NCBI GenBank assembly: GCA_034766995.1
Contig: CM068315.1
Span: 6,768,685 to 6,832,684 of the forward strand
DNA from: Acanthacorydalis orientalis
Lineage: Eukaryota; Arthropoda; Insecta; Megaloptera; Corydalidae
Length of the DNA: 64,000 nt
Direction of reading: 5' to 3'
Part shown: positions 16,135-32,313 of the stretch, piece by piece
Layout of the letters: each line of letters starts with the position of its first letter
How positions within the stretch are numbered: the stretch's first letter is position 1
Notes under the pieces: model-generated
The model's input: only the letters and a program-made list of their open reading frames with translations
Database searches by the model: none
Told to the model about the DNA's origin: nothing
Program-made: the position numbers and the translations under genes

Positions 16135-16552
16135 GATGTTAATATATGATATTGTTATTTAAGTTTTGCTTGCATTACTTTTAAGTACCATAATTATAAG
16201 TCTTATGTGATGATGGAAATGTAATAATCATCACTTTGAAATGTATTAATCATTAACCAATTATTGTATATTGGCTGAATTTAATCTCTAAAAATATTGT
16301 ACTCTGGTTTAGTACTAACTAATTTTCATTTTATATTTATATTTTCAGATATGATTATAGACCTGATGAAATACTTTTTTTATAATATAACAAAATAGTA
16401 TTTTTTTCAATAAAATTGTAATAAAATGTATATAAGTTTTATTTTTAATAATTGTTTGAAAAATAACATTACAATTATAAAAAAATAGTATAAAAGTATA
16501 TTGTTATTTTAAAAATGTATGTTCTGATAACAGTAGAATTGAGATCAGTGTT

Positions 16553-16584
<32 letters not shown>

Positions 16585-16984
16585 TATCAATGTTAGTATT
16601 TTTTAGTTTGTTTTAAAAAAAATATGTTTTATGTGAATTATTGATTGATTGATTGATCAAAATATAGTTTTGAGACTGATTTCATTTCATGTTGACAAAT
16701 GAATTTTTCACTTACATCACAAATCGTAAGAAAATTGTTGTGGTTTGTGTTCTGAATAAAAAAGTAATTAGGTATTGATTGATATCAATTGAACAGAATA
16801 ATATCGGATATTTTTAAACGTAAATTTTGTTGTATATGTTTTCTTTTCTCGACACATGAATATTTTATTTGAATTATTTTAAATTTTCATTATACATTTT
16901 TTTGTTACATGTTAAAGAAAAATTGTGAATTTTTTGAGCTTCTATAATTCTTTTCAGGCTTTTTTTGTAATTTGGTGCTGTGAA

Positions 16985-17175
16985 CCCCATACCACAAAAA
17001 AATGTTTGTGGTTTGTGGAGTGAGAAGGAAAATTTATTTATAAAATAAAATTAGTTATGTAGAAAGTAAAAAAATAATTATAAACAAACACCACAAACCA
17101 CAAAAAAGTTTTTGTGGTTTGTGGAGTGTGAAAGAAAATTTATTAGTAAAACAAAATTATTAGTTACTCAGAAAT
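16985..17175. repeat. Two-copy tandem repeat containing a CCACAAACC hairpin
   Basis: Two consecutive segments share the order CCACAAAA...TTTGTGGTTTGTGG, then GAGTG, GAAGG/GAAAG, AAAATTTATT, and (T)ATAAAA(T)CAAAATTA. The first copy starts near 16990 and the second near 17091. The second holds a perfect inverted repeat, listed separately. A single loose match (TTGTGGTTTGTG) sits upstream at about 16738. No coding content is visible. Confidence 0.7.
17091..17124. repeat. Perfect 16-bp-arm inverted repeat
   Basis: CCACAAACCACAAAAA, the dinucleotide AG, then TTTTTGTGGTTTGTGG. The arms are perfectly complementary over 16 bp with a 2-bp centre. It is GC-richer than its surroundings. It could extrude as a cruciform or be the tip of a small fold-back element. 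Confidence 0.9.
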
Positions 17176-17597
17176 TAAAAATATAATTACGAATTTTTGT
17201 TTGCTGTGTTTTAGTTACATAGTTCTATAAAATAACGATTTAATTCATTTTTTGAAAGGAAATATTTCTTGATCTTATATTGAGTACCCTAGTTAATTTT
17301 CAAAAGAAATCAACTGATTTAGTATAATTATTTTATTTGAAAAAGAAATTAATCAAAATCAAGGTTGTTTTTTGATTGTTCAGAATACTGACATATTTTT
17401 ATAAAAAAAATTAATTTTACATTTTTATTTGAGAAAAGTATATTCTATGGTAAGTATTTTGAAATTATGTTTTGTTTATCATGAATACTTGTATTTTGAA
17501 ATTTTTTTGTCTTCCTATTCTTTATAAGTTACTAATTAAAATAATGTAAGCCTAATTAGTGTATGTTCCAATAATTAAAATTCACTGTATCCAGATA

Positions 17598-17665
<68 letters not shown>

Positions 17666-18000
17666 ATTTTGAAAGATTTAGATCTAATAGAAAAATACAT
17701 TAATTAATCGATTTATGTCAGTTGATAAGTATTTACAATGAAATTAAATTTTTGTTTTCAATGACTTATTAATAAAAATCAAGAAGTGAACTGGAAAAAT
17801 AGAAAAAAATGAAAGGCGAAAAATATTAAAAATGTTTCAATTTATTATACAAATATACTTAATTATATTGCAGAAAATCTACGTATTCCAGAATTGAGTA
17901 GAAATAAATTACAATATTTTTTCATAGCTACTTTAAAGGCAATTTTTCGTAATTAGATTTCTGTATTTTTTATCATGTGAATTTTTTCTATATAATTTTG

Positions 18001-18002
<2 letters not shown>

Positions 18003-18083
<81 letters not shown>
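18003..18083. repeat. (TA)n microsatellite
   Basis: A pure TA dinucleotide tract of about 80 bp. Confidence 0.95.
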
Positions 18084-18085
<2 letters not shown>

Positions 18086-18499
18086 ATATAATTGTTACAT
18101 TCCTTGAACATTCAAGTCTTAGATTAATATTTCTATTTGTGGTTTGTTAGATTTATTTTTGCAATTAATATACTCATTGTTCATTAGAAACGAATACACT
18201 TTTATTATTTTATTTTATTCATGTATTTATGTACAAATGTAAAACAAACATAGTAAATGTATTTTTTTAGTATTACACAGGTACAGTTACTGATAAGCAA
18301 AATATCAGTTTGTTGTACAATAAATTAGCTTTACTAACAAAATCATCGACACAAATTGAAATGACGTGTATTTAATTTTAAAAGCTTATACATTTTAAAT
18401 TATTTTTTTCATTATGAATCTTATAATAACGAATCAAAATACATAAGAAACTTGTTAGTATAATAAACAAGATGTATATAATTAAATACTTTTTTATAA

Positions 18500-18562
<63 letters not shown>

Positions 18563-18710
18563 TAGTTTGTTAACAAATTAGAGCGATTAATATACTTAAA
18601 AGTAACGATCCAAAAAAGTTCTTAACTTTTTATAAACAACCAAATTTCAACTACTAGAATGTTGGCAAAAAAGAAAGAAAAGTACAATTATTAAGCATAA
18701 ATTTAAAGTC

Positions 18711-18741
<31 letters not shown>

Positions 18742-18793
18742 TTTTTTGTTAATTGTCATCCACTTATATCTTATGTGTAAACACATTTATAAT

Positions 18794-18884
18794 TTAGTAA
18801 TTACGTGTATTCAAAAATTTAATGGCACATTTTGAGTAGTCAGCTCTGTAGGGCATATTCGATTGCTCGTGTGGTCCATAAGCC
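18794..18884 (-). CDS. Candidate terminal coding exon, gene unknown
   Basis: On the minus strand an acceptor (ATTTCCACGTATTTAG) precedes 91 nt that stay open in one frame to a TAA at 18794-18796. The encoded tail begins AYGPHEQSNMPYRADYSKC and ends NTRNY. Its composition (Pro, His, Cys, Arg, Asp) is unlike the Phe/Ile/Asn-rich random frames around it, and it is less AT-rich than its flanks. It enters at phase 2. The nearest upstream minus-strand gene, CB1, ends in its own TAA at 19368 and shows no donor of matching phase. So this is either an alternative last exon, the end of another gene whose upstream exons I cannot find, or chance. Confidence 0.3.
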
Positions 18885-19094
18885 CTAAATACGTGGAAAT
18901 ATGAGTAAATTATTACGTAAACAATAAATAGAATTTTTAATAGTGATTGTATTGCAATACACGTAAAATTCAATTTAAAAATAATAAATTACAAATATCT
19001 ACTTCTTAGCAAAGGAAAGATTCATTTCTATGGCTTAGAAGCAGAAGAACATATATTTTTGTTATATTTTAAGAAAATATCGAATCTGTATGTT

Positions 19095-19127
<33 letters not shown>

Positions 19128-19367
19128 GTGTGTATTATAAGATATTTTTTAATGATTCAACTGCGACTTTTCAATCTTTCATAATTTTGTAATTTCTATA
19201 AAAATATATTATAATTGTAACGAACATAACACGTTTTGTGGTATCAACACTAATTATTTTTCGATATCTCTTGAAATAATTGTAAAATCTATATACGTTT
19301 CAATGTGTCGAAGTCCTCGATTTCTATTTTGTTAAAATAAGTATAATTCTATAATCCAATCAATTAA

Positions 19368-21403
<2,036 letters not shown>

Positions 21404-21701
21404 TTTCAGGTATTATTTTCTATTTAATTTATAATAAAATTTTGCAAAACGTATCTTGTGCGAAACGAACTTTTCATTTCAACAATACAATTATAACTTT
21501 TCATTAAATGATAACGGATTGTGTGATATGAAATATCTATTGAATGATAATTATTGCGAAGTATTTATCATTTAGGTAAAAAAAACAAGCGCTTATCATT
21601 AACTGATTGATTATTTAAAAAAATATATCTTAAAGTACATTGTTTTATTAAGTTTTATAGATAATAACGTTAAGCCTTTCAATCGAAATAATATTTTGTA
21701 G

Positions 21702-21759
<58 letters not shown>

Positions 21760-22339
21760 CATGTAATTTGTAAGTTTACAGAATATTAACCTTATAATTA
21801 CATGATTGAATCAGGTAGAGGGTTTGTATAAATGTAATATTGTATGTTAATTATATATGTGTGTGTAGCAAAACTATGCGAAAAAAGGAAATTCGAGAGA
21901 GGTGTACAACATAATAATGCAATGTTACTAAAAATGATTCAAATCATTTTTTTGGGAAGATGAAGGAATAAAAATAAAAGGCATGCTGCTAATGTACCTT
22001 TGTTTTCCTGATAATATTTTTTAAAAAATTTCAAGAGAAAGAATGATTAGAGAATTACGTTAAGTCGAAAAAATGATCTTACAATTAAACCGAATGAAAA
22101 GTATGCTTATGAGTTCGCATAAAGAAAATCGAATAAAAGAGTAGTGATTTGGAGAAGTTGTGTTTTATTTACAAGAATGAATCCTACATTAGGAGTGTTA
22201 ACAGGTCAATAAAAATAGATTGAAGTTGATTTGAACGAATATTCTTAATATTTCAACGGATGATTGCTCATTATCCGAAAAGGATAATATTCGATAAACA
22301 TGCTATATCAAAATGCAGCTCTGATACTGTGGATAGATT

Positions 22340-22650
22340 CAGTTTTACAATTAATTTATTGTTTATTATCTCACGAACCATAAAATATTTTTTTCTTGTG
22401 AAAAATGTTCAATTGATCATTATTGATTGTTGCTTATGCGAATTTTAATGGCGACGCTATCATCTTCAGAGTACCAAAGTACAGAAAAATTACAATTTTT
22501 CTGTAATTTGATGCTCTGAAGATAGTGGTATTTCCATCAAAATGGGCATAAGAAGCAATTTAAAATGATCAATAATGATTTATTGAACATTTTTTATCAG
22601 AAAAGGTTTTTAGATTTTGTAGGGTGAGACAAATCATTTGTGAAATCATA
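22340..22650. mobile_element. Palindromic fold-back/MITE-like element, copy A
   Basis: The two halves are diverged reverse complements around a perfect 24-bp palindrome at 22481-22504 (ACAGAAAAATT, AC, AATTTTTCTGT). Paired landmarks: ATCTTCAGAG / CTCTGAAGAT, ATCATTATTGAT / ATCAATAATGAT, AAAATGTTCAA / TTGAACATTTT, and ATCTCACGAACC / GGGTGAGACAAA. There is no coding capacity. The right half recurs near 36.7 kb, so this is a dispersed family. The superfamily and exact ends are not determined. Confidence 0.72.
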
Positions 22651-22670
22651 TTCTATTTATTCTAACATAC

Positions 22671-22732
<62 letters not shown>

Positions 22733-23100
22733 TTTTATATGGATTTAAATGTGAATATTTAATGCGAAATAACTCGCAGGTTTCTGACAATTTAAATAAA
22801 TATAAAAAAATGTACATCAGGTATAATGAGAAGAGACAAAATATAAAAAGGTAAACAATAGAATGGATACGAAAGCAAATAGATGTAACAAAAACAACGA
22901 GTTTAAAACGGAAAAGAGCATGAAGTGAGAATGGTGGAAATGAATGATCATAGAAATGATTGGCTGAGAGCTAATAAGCCTATAAGCGTTCAGTGGCTAA
23001 AAAGAAATATATTGAAACTATGTGAAAGAAAGGGTCTTGAAAATTCAAAATTTTTGAATTCAGCTATTCTTGACAGTGATTGAGATCGACAAACTTTAGA

Positions 23101-23216
<116 letters not shown>

Positions 23217-23526
23217 GACAATTATATTAACCAAACTATATCCGTACATTGTCTTTAAAACTTCAATTCTTTTTTTAATACGTTCCATTTCACTGAAAAA
23301 TGATTGTACATGAAATAATAATTAAGCGTAGGTATAAAGTAATTGTTTTTTTGTTTATCAGATTGAGCTATAGTACTTCTCGATATTGTTCGCTTTTCTA
23401 AGAATTTTAAACTTGTCAATTATTTTTATAAAAAAGTTTTAATGGAATTTGATATCTTAGAAAGATAGCTTTTAATTGCGATTAGAGTATATATATATAT
23501 ATAAATACGTCGTTGGCACACACAAA

Positions 23527-23570
<44 letters not shown>

Positions 23571-26515
23571 CATATTGAGCGATATAAAAGAGGACAGGAT
23601 AGGTATATTTATGCATCTAAGATAATTGAAGAGATTTTTTTCTTTTTTTCATATTATATTTATGTGATTGACAGCGATTTTTTTTAATAATATGTTATGT
23701 TTTATTCGAAACTTTGTAAAGTTTTGAAAATATTTATTCATGTTATAAGAGTAAATACACACTTCATTATCAGTATATTTTTTAATTTAAATTTATAAAA
23801 ATTATATCAATAATAAAATATATTGCCTGTCTTTACATTTTTTTAAATTCAATGTTTATGGAAGAAAATAATATTGACGAGTTCAATGTTCTTAGCTTAC
23901 GAATACATAACACATGAATAATGGGTGCTAATAAATATATATGTTGTAAGGTGTAGAATTATGAATGAAGGAGACAAATGACATGCTTAATAATAATTAT
24001 GTTTTCTTTATGAAAAGAAAGAATAGACATGAATTAAAGTAACTGGTTATTTTAATAATAAATATTTTTAAAAAATCATTCTGTATTTAATTGAATAATA
24101 TGAAATAATTAAAATTAAGAATTATAAAAAACCTTTAGCACTTGTTCAACGATTCAAGCAAACATAATCCAAATTTTCTTTGAGAGGGGATCTTTTTAGA
24201 TTCAAAATTTTCGAATAAATTTTAGATAAATAAAAATGTATTTATGTTTTTATAATTATTATTTAATTTTTTTTGAAGATGTCCTCAGCAAGTCTTCCGC
24301 TTGAGATAAATTTTTATTTAGCATCCTTTCTTTTTATACGGTTCGACATTTTGGAAATGAATAAAACTGGAACTGAATAAAGGTTTCATTTTGACTCTAC
24401 GAAATGTCTTGATATTCTGTGTAAGATTTCAACTAGAGGCAAAATCACTATTATTAATTTTATTTTCACTTTATCAATAATTACAAATTATAAAGAATAC
24501 CTGATGGAAATGGAAAAAAATAGTATAATCATATATGTAAGTAACAATACTACGAATAAAAATAATTCAATAAAATAATTAGTAATAAAAATGATTTAGA
24601 TCGTTGATAACATATGGATATTTTTGAAACAAGAAACATTTATTTAATGCAAACAATAAAAAAAATAAAATGGATAAAAGAATTTTCTTTGAATATATTC
24701 TTTTTCTATTTCTAAAAAATATAATTAGTCATTGTTTGAAAAATTCTAGTTAAATAATCAGTTTCTTTTTTTTCAGTAGATATATTTAATACTATGTATT
24801 TGATTGGTGTATTTTTTTTTATTACGTATAGGAAATAAATGTTAAACAGTATATTTTATAATTTCTTAGTTTATCCGTTGTATCTGTATTTTAGTTAATC
24901 TTTGCAAGAAATGTTTAACCGTAACAATTTTTTTTTCATAACTATTGTCGATTTTAATAAATAAAGTATATCTATGAACTAATTTATATATATAGAGTAA
25001 TAAATTTTTATGTCCTTGAAATGTTAAATTTATCATTTTCTCAAATAAATACATTCTTAAAATTATCGTCTATTTTAAAATATTAATGTAATAACAATAA
25101 ATAGTTAAATGAGCAGATAACGATTTATCTGTTTTTTTAAAATGCATTTGATGTAATTGATGAATGTGACACAACTGAATAATTAAATTTATAATAATTA
25201 GTGATACGAAAATATTTTTGACTGTAATGAATAATTAAAAAGTAAGCTTCTGATTAATAAAGAACAGATCTAATTATAGATTTGTTGTCTAATCATTATC
25301 ATAAATTCAGTTTGAGTCGTCAAATATTTTTGCAATTACTTTTAAATAACATTGTGTACATTTTTTTATTGTGGTTTATTTTATTTTTATTGAATATAAA
25401 TTATTTCTTGAAGATAACGAAATAAGGATTTAAAAAAGGGTTATGAATTGGTTTTGTATTTTACAAAACGGTAATATATGTTAAATAAATACTACATTGA
25501 AAATACTATTATAATGCAGCTTGGGTTCCTTTTTTTCATTTTAAGTATCAGTGCATGTTTGCAGAACGTACAAAAAACATGTTTTGAGCATTTCAACAAA
25601 TAGAAAGGTGTAAAAATATTTATCTTTTATAAAATATTTTCAAAGAAACAAATCCATATCAATTATTTGGGATATGTAAATGCTTTGTGGGTATAATGGC
25701 GCCAAATGGGAATATTAGGCAGTGTTTATAACTCATAAGTGAAATATTAATCAGAATAAAATTTTTAATTTTATAGTGATGCCTTCTGTTGCTATAAAAT
25801 TACTCTATGGAAAGAATGGAATAAAAATTCGAGTTTCCCTTCAAAGTGTAAATTCCGAGAATTTTCAGATGATGAAGTAAGTGTGCTATCAAAGAATAGA
25901 AACGGGGGCCTTGCTAATTTTTTGAGAAAAAGAATTATTTTTAAATATGCTTATGATATTATATCATTATCATATTTATACAGAATATTCTATAAAGATG
26001 TTCAGTAATTTTTTTGTATACATTATGAATAAAAAGTTCGATGATTCATTACTGTTTCTTCATACAATATGTTTTTTCTTCTCATATTTTAAATTAATTT
26101 TACTATAAATTAATTTACTTTTAGTTTAAGGAAGTTCTATTATTTCATTTTAAAAAATACGGCGTTTCATTCAAGATATACATAAATGAATACATAAAAT
26201 CACAGTACAATTTCCAAAATAATGTTTTCCCTTTAGAATATATTTTTCAATTTGACATTAGAGCGACAAAACCTTCTCACATATTTTTGCCGTTCTCTTA
26301 ATAAATCTGAAAGCATTATTTATTCGCTTACAAATTAGTTTCAATTGTCATTAATGTCATAGGCAAAAAATATGAAAAATTAATATGTGAAAATCTTTCT
26401 CACTAAATAACTGGGTTAACTTTTTGGTCTTAATGATGATGATAATTACTGTTTTTGAAATTTCTTACAATTAAAGAAAAAAATATGGAAAATTTTGTGG
26501 ATTACCGTATATATA

Positions 26516-26574
<59 letters not shown>

Positions 26575-26801
26575 TAGAGAGAGATTTCAATGTATGCGTG
26601 AATCAAGATATAATATAAACACATGTTTTTCTGAGGACTTTGTATATTTAATTAAATTTATACAAATATGATAAATAGATACTCAAATTTTAAGTATAAT
26701 TAAAAAAAACTGTCGTTTCAATTATCTACGTAGAACAATTATCAATGTAATGTTATCAGTTTTTGAATTGGGTACTTTAGTAAGATTTATTACTTTGGAA
26801 T

Positions 26802-26809
26802 TATAAAAG
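26802..26809 (+). promoter_or_regulatory. Probable TATA box of CB2
   Basis: TATAAAAG lies 90 bp upstream of the 7-nt start exon of CB2. Spacing to the ATG allows a start site about 30 bp downstream and a short 5' UTR. No TCAGT initiator is seen at the expected place, so the transcription start is not fixed. Confidence 0.5.
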
Positions 26810-26891
26810 AGACTTCTGTGATTGCATTTGCTTAATAATGGTTTCGAATTCATTGTAGTGACATATACAGCTTTCATTTTAGCAATACACA

Positions 26892-27825
26892 ATGAAATGT
26901 AAGTAGATATTCTTTTTATTTAAATTGATTTCTTATAAGCACGAATATTTCTTTTCTTAATTGCCTTAGTAATATTAATTTTAAATAAAAAAAATAATTA
27001 AGAAATGTGTGTATGTATATATGTTTAATGAATCTATTTTATAAAAAATAATATCTTAAGTAATTTTTAATTATGTTTTTTTCTTATTTATATTAAAAGG
27101 TTTCAAAATAACAGACACATTTAGACACATATGTATGTATATATATATAGAAACTCTTTTTATTATAAAAATATGTCCAAAATTTTATATAATTGATAAC
27201 ATTTTTTGTATTTTTCTAAAAGACATGATATTTTAAGATTAATTAAAAAAAATTGAAAACCATTTGATTTGCTTCAATTTACTAAGCTAGGAATATTACA
27301 TTTTTTATATTATTAATTTAAATAATTCACAATTATTTAATTAATAGATTATATGATTGTACATAATTAGTACTGGTGTCAAAAAATTAAGTAACATCCA
27401 ATGAAAAAGGGTTTAGGTAGATTAAATTTCAATGATATCATAATTTGGATAAAGAATTAATCTCAATGTTTATTGCGAAGAAAACAATAATATTAGTAGA
27501 AATGTAAGCAAATAACAATTTTTGATGTAATAATGAATTAATTTATGTTTGTCGAATTAGAACAAATGTTAAGAATATTGTAAATTAAAAAAAAGATTTC
27601 CAAACGATCGTTCAAATTCTTAAAAGGCAACACATATTTTAACATAGAAATTATATAATTATTTTCATTAGCTAATTATCATTAGCATCCAAATATGCTG
27701 TTTATTTACTTATAAACGTTTTGATTCTTGTATATGTTAATAGTTTTCAAATTAATATTAATTTTTTAACACCACTTAAGTGAATAAAAAACGTGTAAAT
27801 ATTATTTAGTTGTATATTTTAAATT

Positions 27826-27862
<37 letters not shown>

Positions 27863-29113
27863 TAGAATAATATGACGTTCCTATTTTCAGTGCTTTTCAT
27901 AATCGCAGCTGTTTTGGCTGTCCATCAAGTAGATGGAAAAAGATCTAGATTACATCACATGCGTTTAGATGAAGTAGTATGTCCTGAAGAGCCAAATGGA
28001 GAGAATATTTATTTTCCTGTCCCAGGGGATTGTAGTAGTTTTTATGAATGTAGTAATGGCGTGCCTATTAAGATGCCTTGCCCTCCTGGTCAAGAATGGA
28101 GTCAGGAGTTCAAACGTTGCGACGTACCAGAAGTTGCTCAGTGTTCAGGTGGTAACACTGGATTACCGACTGAAAGTACAGTGACCACACCGTATCCAGT
28201 TGACTGTCCGCCAGAAAATCCTGAAGGTCATGATGTCTTTTTCCCAGTACCAGGCGATTGCAATAGTTTCTATAAATGTAATAATGGGGTACCTGTTAAG
28301 ATTCCATGTCCACCTGGCCAAGAGTGGGGTCAACATCTTGAACGTTGTGATTGGCCTGAATTAGCTCAGTGTTCTACAAATCCTACATCCACAGCAGGAC
28401 CAAGTACTCAAAGCTCTAGTCAAGGACCAACAGAAAAGCCTCCGGTAGATTGTCCAGCAGAAAATCCTGAGGGTCATGACGTGCTCTTCCCTGTACCAGG
28501 TGATTGTACTAGCTTTTATAAATGTTACAACGGAGTTCCAGTACAAATTAGTTGCCCACCTGGACAAGAATGGGCTCAACATCTCGAACGGTGCGACTGG
28601 CCGGAAATAGCACAGTGTTCAGTTAGTGGTTCACCTACGGAACCAACTTCTACAGTAAAAACAGAAAAGCCTCCAGTCGATTGTCCTGCCGTGGATCCCG
28701 GACATGATGTATTTTTCCCTGTTCCTGGTGATTGTACAAGTTATTATGAGTGCGCTAATGGAATTCCGATTAAAATGAATTGTCCTCCTGGTCAGGAATG
28801 GGGTCAAGAAATTGAACGTTGCGATTGGCCCGAACTGGCAAAATGTTCGAGCAAACATGATTTAGAAACTTCTGAAATCGAATGTCCCGCAGAAGATCCA
28901 GAAGATCACGATGTTTTATATCCAGTACCTGGAGATTGTAAGAGTTTCTATAAATGTAATAATGGCGTGCCTGTAAAAAGCGATTGCCCGGAAGGTCTTG
29001 AATGGTCACAGGAATTAGAACGTTGCGAATGGCCTGATATTGCACAGTGTTCTACACAACTATATGTGAATAGAAGAAGACCAAGAATCTTTCCGAAAAG
29101 TAAAATTTTATAG
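26892..29113 (+). CDS. CB2: secreted five-domain chitin-binding (CBM14) protein
   Basis: Predicted 409-residue secreted chitin-binding protein. Exon 1 is 26892-26898 (ATGAAAT, donor GTAAGT); exon 2 is 27891-29113. The in-frame ATG at 27872 is probably intronic: TTCCTATTTTCAG at 27878-27890 is a strong acceptor, and splicing gives MKLLFIIAAVLAVHQVDG, a better signal peptide of the kind seen in the other cluster genes. Five CBM14 domains follow, each with the core FPVPGDCxSFYxCxNGVPVK, then CPPGQEW and C(D/E)WPE(L/I)AQC. They are separated by short Ser/Thr/Pro-rich linkers (for example TSTAGPSTQSSSQGPTEKPP). The domains resemble each other more than those of the neighbours, so they arose by internal duplication. 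This looks like a peritrophin-type protein of the peritrophic matrix or cuticle. AATAAA lies at 29268. Confidence 0.9.
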
Positions 29114-29267
29114 TGAGGGTTGCCCTCTTGGTACATAAAGGTTTGCTTAAATGATGTAATAAGTTTTTCCAAAAAATGCAAAACGCGATAAGTATCATTT
29201 TAAAAATTCAACAACATTATATTTTATGTTTGTAATTATTTATTGTTTTATTTGAAGCTTTACCGCA

Positions 29268-29273
29268 AATAAA
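29268..29273 (+). terminator. Polyadenylation signal of CB2
   Basis: AATAAA 155 bp after the CB2 stop codon, the first canonical hexamer downstream. Confidence 0.55.
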
Positions 29274-29325
29274 ATTCGAAGATGAGAAATTTATTCGGTT
29301 TTTTATTTATGTATATATATATTTA

Positions 29326-29366
<41 letters not shown>

Positions 29367-29847
29367 TGTTTGTGTTTTAATTTAGTTAGAAATGGTTCTG
29401 AATTAATAATGAAAAGGTTAGTATTGTAAAAAAATAATACCGTAAGAAATATTGACAGTTTGAATAGAAACATAAAACAGATACATAAAGTAATAAATTG
29501 TAAGGAAAAGTTAAGAAATTCATTGAGATTTTTTATTCGGCTTAACAGATAAATTTCTCTTTAATAAAATAGTCACGTTGCAAACATTTTTTTTCTATCT
29601 TTAATACAAAAAAAGTATCAATCAAACTGCATACGTTATCTCAGTGTCCTGTAGACGTTATTTGATTTTTTTGATAGTATAAAAGTGCGTTTTTAATCGT
29701 ATTGCAAGTGTATTTTCCTTTAGAGAAAAACATTATCTTCCAAAAATATTTTTTTTTGCAGTTACATGAAAAACTATAATTAGGCATTTTAAAATCATTG
29801 TTATTTTAAAAAGAGATATTACAATTTTAGATTTTTTTTAATATGTG

Positions 29848-29891
<44 letters not shown>

Positions 29892-31862
29892 GTGTGTGTT
29901 TGTGCATAAAAACATACATAAATATGTTAAATTTTTTGGTTAATAACAATATAAATATAAAGAGATACGTAAATATAAAGAAAAATGATATTATAATATT
30001 ATTTTTAAATTAATATTGATATTATCTATTGTTTTATTATCCTGTTATCTTAATAAAATATATTAAAGATAATTTGGTGCAAGAGACAAGTGTGTTATCA
30101 AATTAAAATTTATATAAAATCAGCGTTATTTAAAGAACCGAAAATATTCCATTCAGATTAATTTAATCAGCGTTTTGAGATATATTCGAATTAATTAAAA
30201 TTGAAAATATTATCATTCAAGTTATTAATAATTTATATTTGCATTTGTACTTTATATGAAATTAGAAGATAATCTGTTGTCTTTGTAGGATAATAACATG
30301 GAGTGTAGACTGGAAATTCGATAATTACAATTGTGGTGTAAATGTTTATGAATGTGTTTTATTTGTTTCTTTTTTATTATGAATGTTTAACTAACTTAAT
30401 TAAATCATTATTATTTTAATGCAGGTTATCGATAAAAATATTTATTACATAATTTATAAACCACCGTTTGATTAAAAGAAAAGAAACCTTTATGTAAAAT
30501 TGTGAAATCAAAATAAATTAATAAAAAATCAGAAAGAAAGTATCTAAAATTTCTTATTAAATTATTCCCATTTTTTCGAATTAGATGCATTTGTCAACTT
30601 AGAGTTGAATCACACTAAACGCTAGTAGTGTACGAGTACAAGTATTTAAGTTTTGAGTTTGATTTTCGTTTATAATATAGAAAATTCAAATTACAAAATT
30701 CGTTCAAACATTAAATATAAATAAATAGGTAAATTTATTCTCAAATTATCTCGGAAAAAGATATTAAAATTTTAAATCAGAAACGATTCATTCTTATTGT
30801 TTAGTGTCTAAAATAATGATCATTAACCCCGTGTCCGAGGATGCATATGTATCTATTAGACTTTTTTATGCATCTACAATGCTATTCTAAGAGTATATTG
30901 ATTTCTTAAAGAATAAAATAAAAAAATGATGATCTTTTCTTAGAATGATATTATAAAACTATAAGAATGCCTCACTAGAACTTGTATGAGGTCAATAATC
31001 TTGCCTGCTATGGATGCTAGTTTTTTTTAAAAAAAATTTTGATTGAGACTGTAAAAATGAGAGAACTAACAATTTTTTTAAAGCATTTAAAGAACAATAG
31101 TAATGTGTTCTGGTAAAATACCTTATTCTGTTGAAGATTTTGAAGAAGTATGGATTAAAATAAGTGTTTTGAGAGACAGTAACAATAATTTCGACTATTA
31201 TTTGTTAATAAATCTTAGCTCAATTGAAACTGGAACTCAACTGAATTGTCGAATTACTAGCTTTTATTAAATATAAACATAGTATATCATTTTGTCTTTA
31301 TTTGAAACTTTATAAATGTATTTTTATTCATGTGTTTGATTTTTATACTTTTTTAATTGAAATTGGTTAGAATTATTCTGTACTCTGTTTCTTAGTTCAG
31401 TATTCTACTCCTCAGTTCACTACACTCATTTTTACATTTCAAGAAATTAAAATCACATTTTGAGTAAAAACTATTACTACAATTCGAGATTGAAAATCAC
31501 AAATATAAAGAGTTAATGTTGAGCATTTAGCAAATTTATTGCAAATATGCAATCTGTGACATTTTATGTGCTCATGCATATGTACAGTCATTTTAGAGAA
31601 ATGATAGCTATTATAAAAAATAACTCATCCTAATTTCTATTATAGTACATTAAAACTTTAATTTTTCTCTCTTGAAAAATTTCTAGTTCTTGAATTGTGC
31701 CACTCGTATTGCTAGTAAGTGATTTATGTATTCAATATCTTGATCATTCATATAATTGAATATATAAAGATGAAATTCAAATCTTTTTCATAATTCATTA
31801 AAAAAATAAATTCATAAAACATAGTGATATTTTATGGCTGCAGATCCATTATATACAAATGT

Positions 31863-31925
<63 letters not shown>

Positions 31926-32266
31926 AATAATACCATGAATATTACTTTTGGAGTAGTATTACTGCAGATAATCTCATTTACTTCCGAATACATCCTTTAC
32001 TACATCCTTTTGTATGGTATTATGTAACAAATTATCTGACGACGGTATAAATTTCGAAACCGTTCAATGTCGACAGTAATAAATGATGTGGCCTGAAGGT
32101 ATACAAAATCGAAAATATACCCTGTTGATACTCATTAAATCGTCTTAACAATTTTTTCATTATTCGAATATGAACGTTAGCATTATACACTTCTAAACAT
32201 ATTTTATTTTTTGGCTGTCAGGAATATAACTGAGTTTAACTGTTTTCAAATTATTTAACTCAAGGT

Positions 32267-32313
<47 letters not shown>

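Noticed and set aside
30820..30870. TTAACCCCGTGTCCGAGG as a piggyBac-type left end.
   Set aside because: No matching inverted terminus or second TTAA was found nearby, and the similarity is limited to a few bases.
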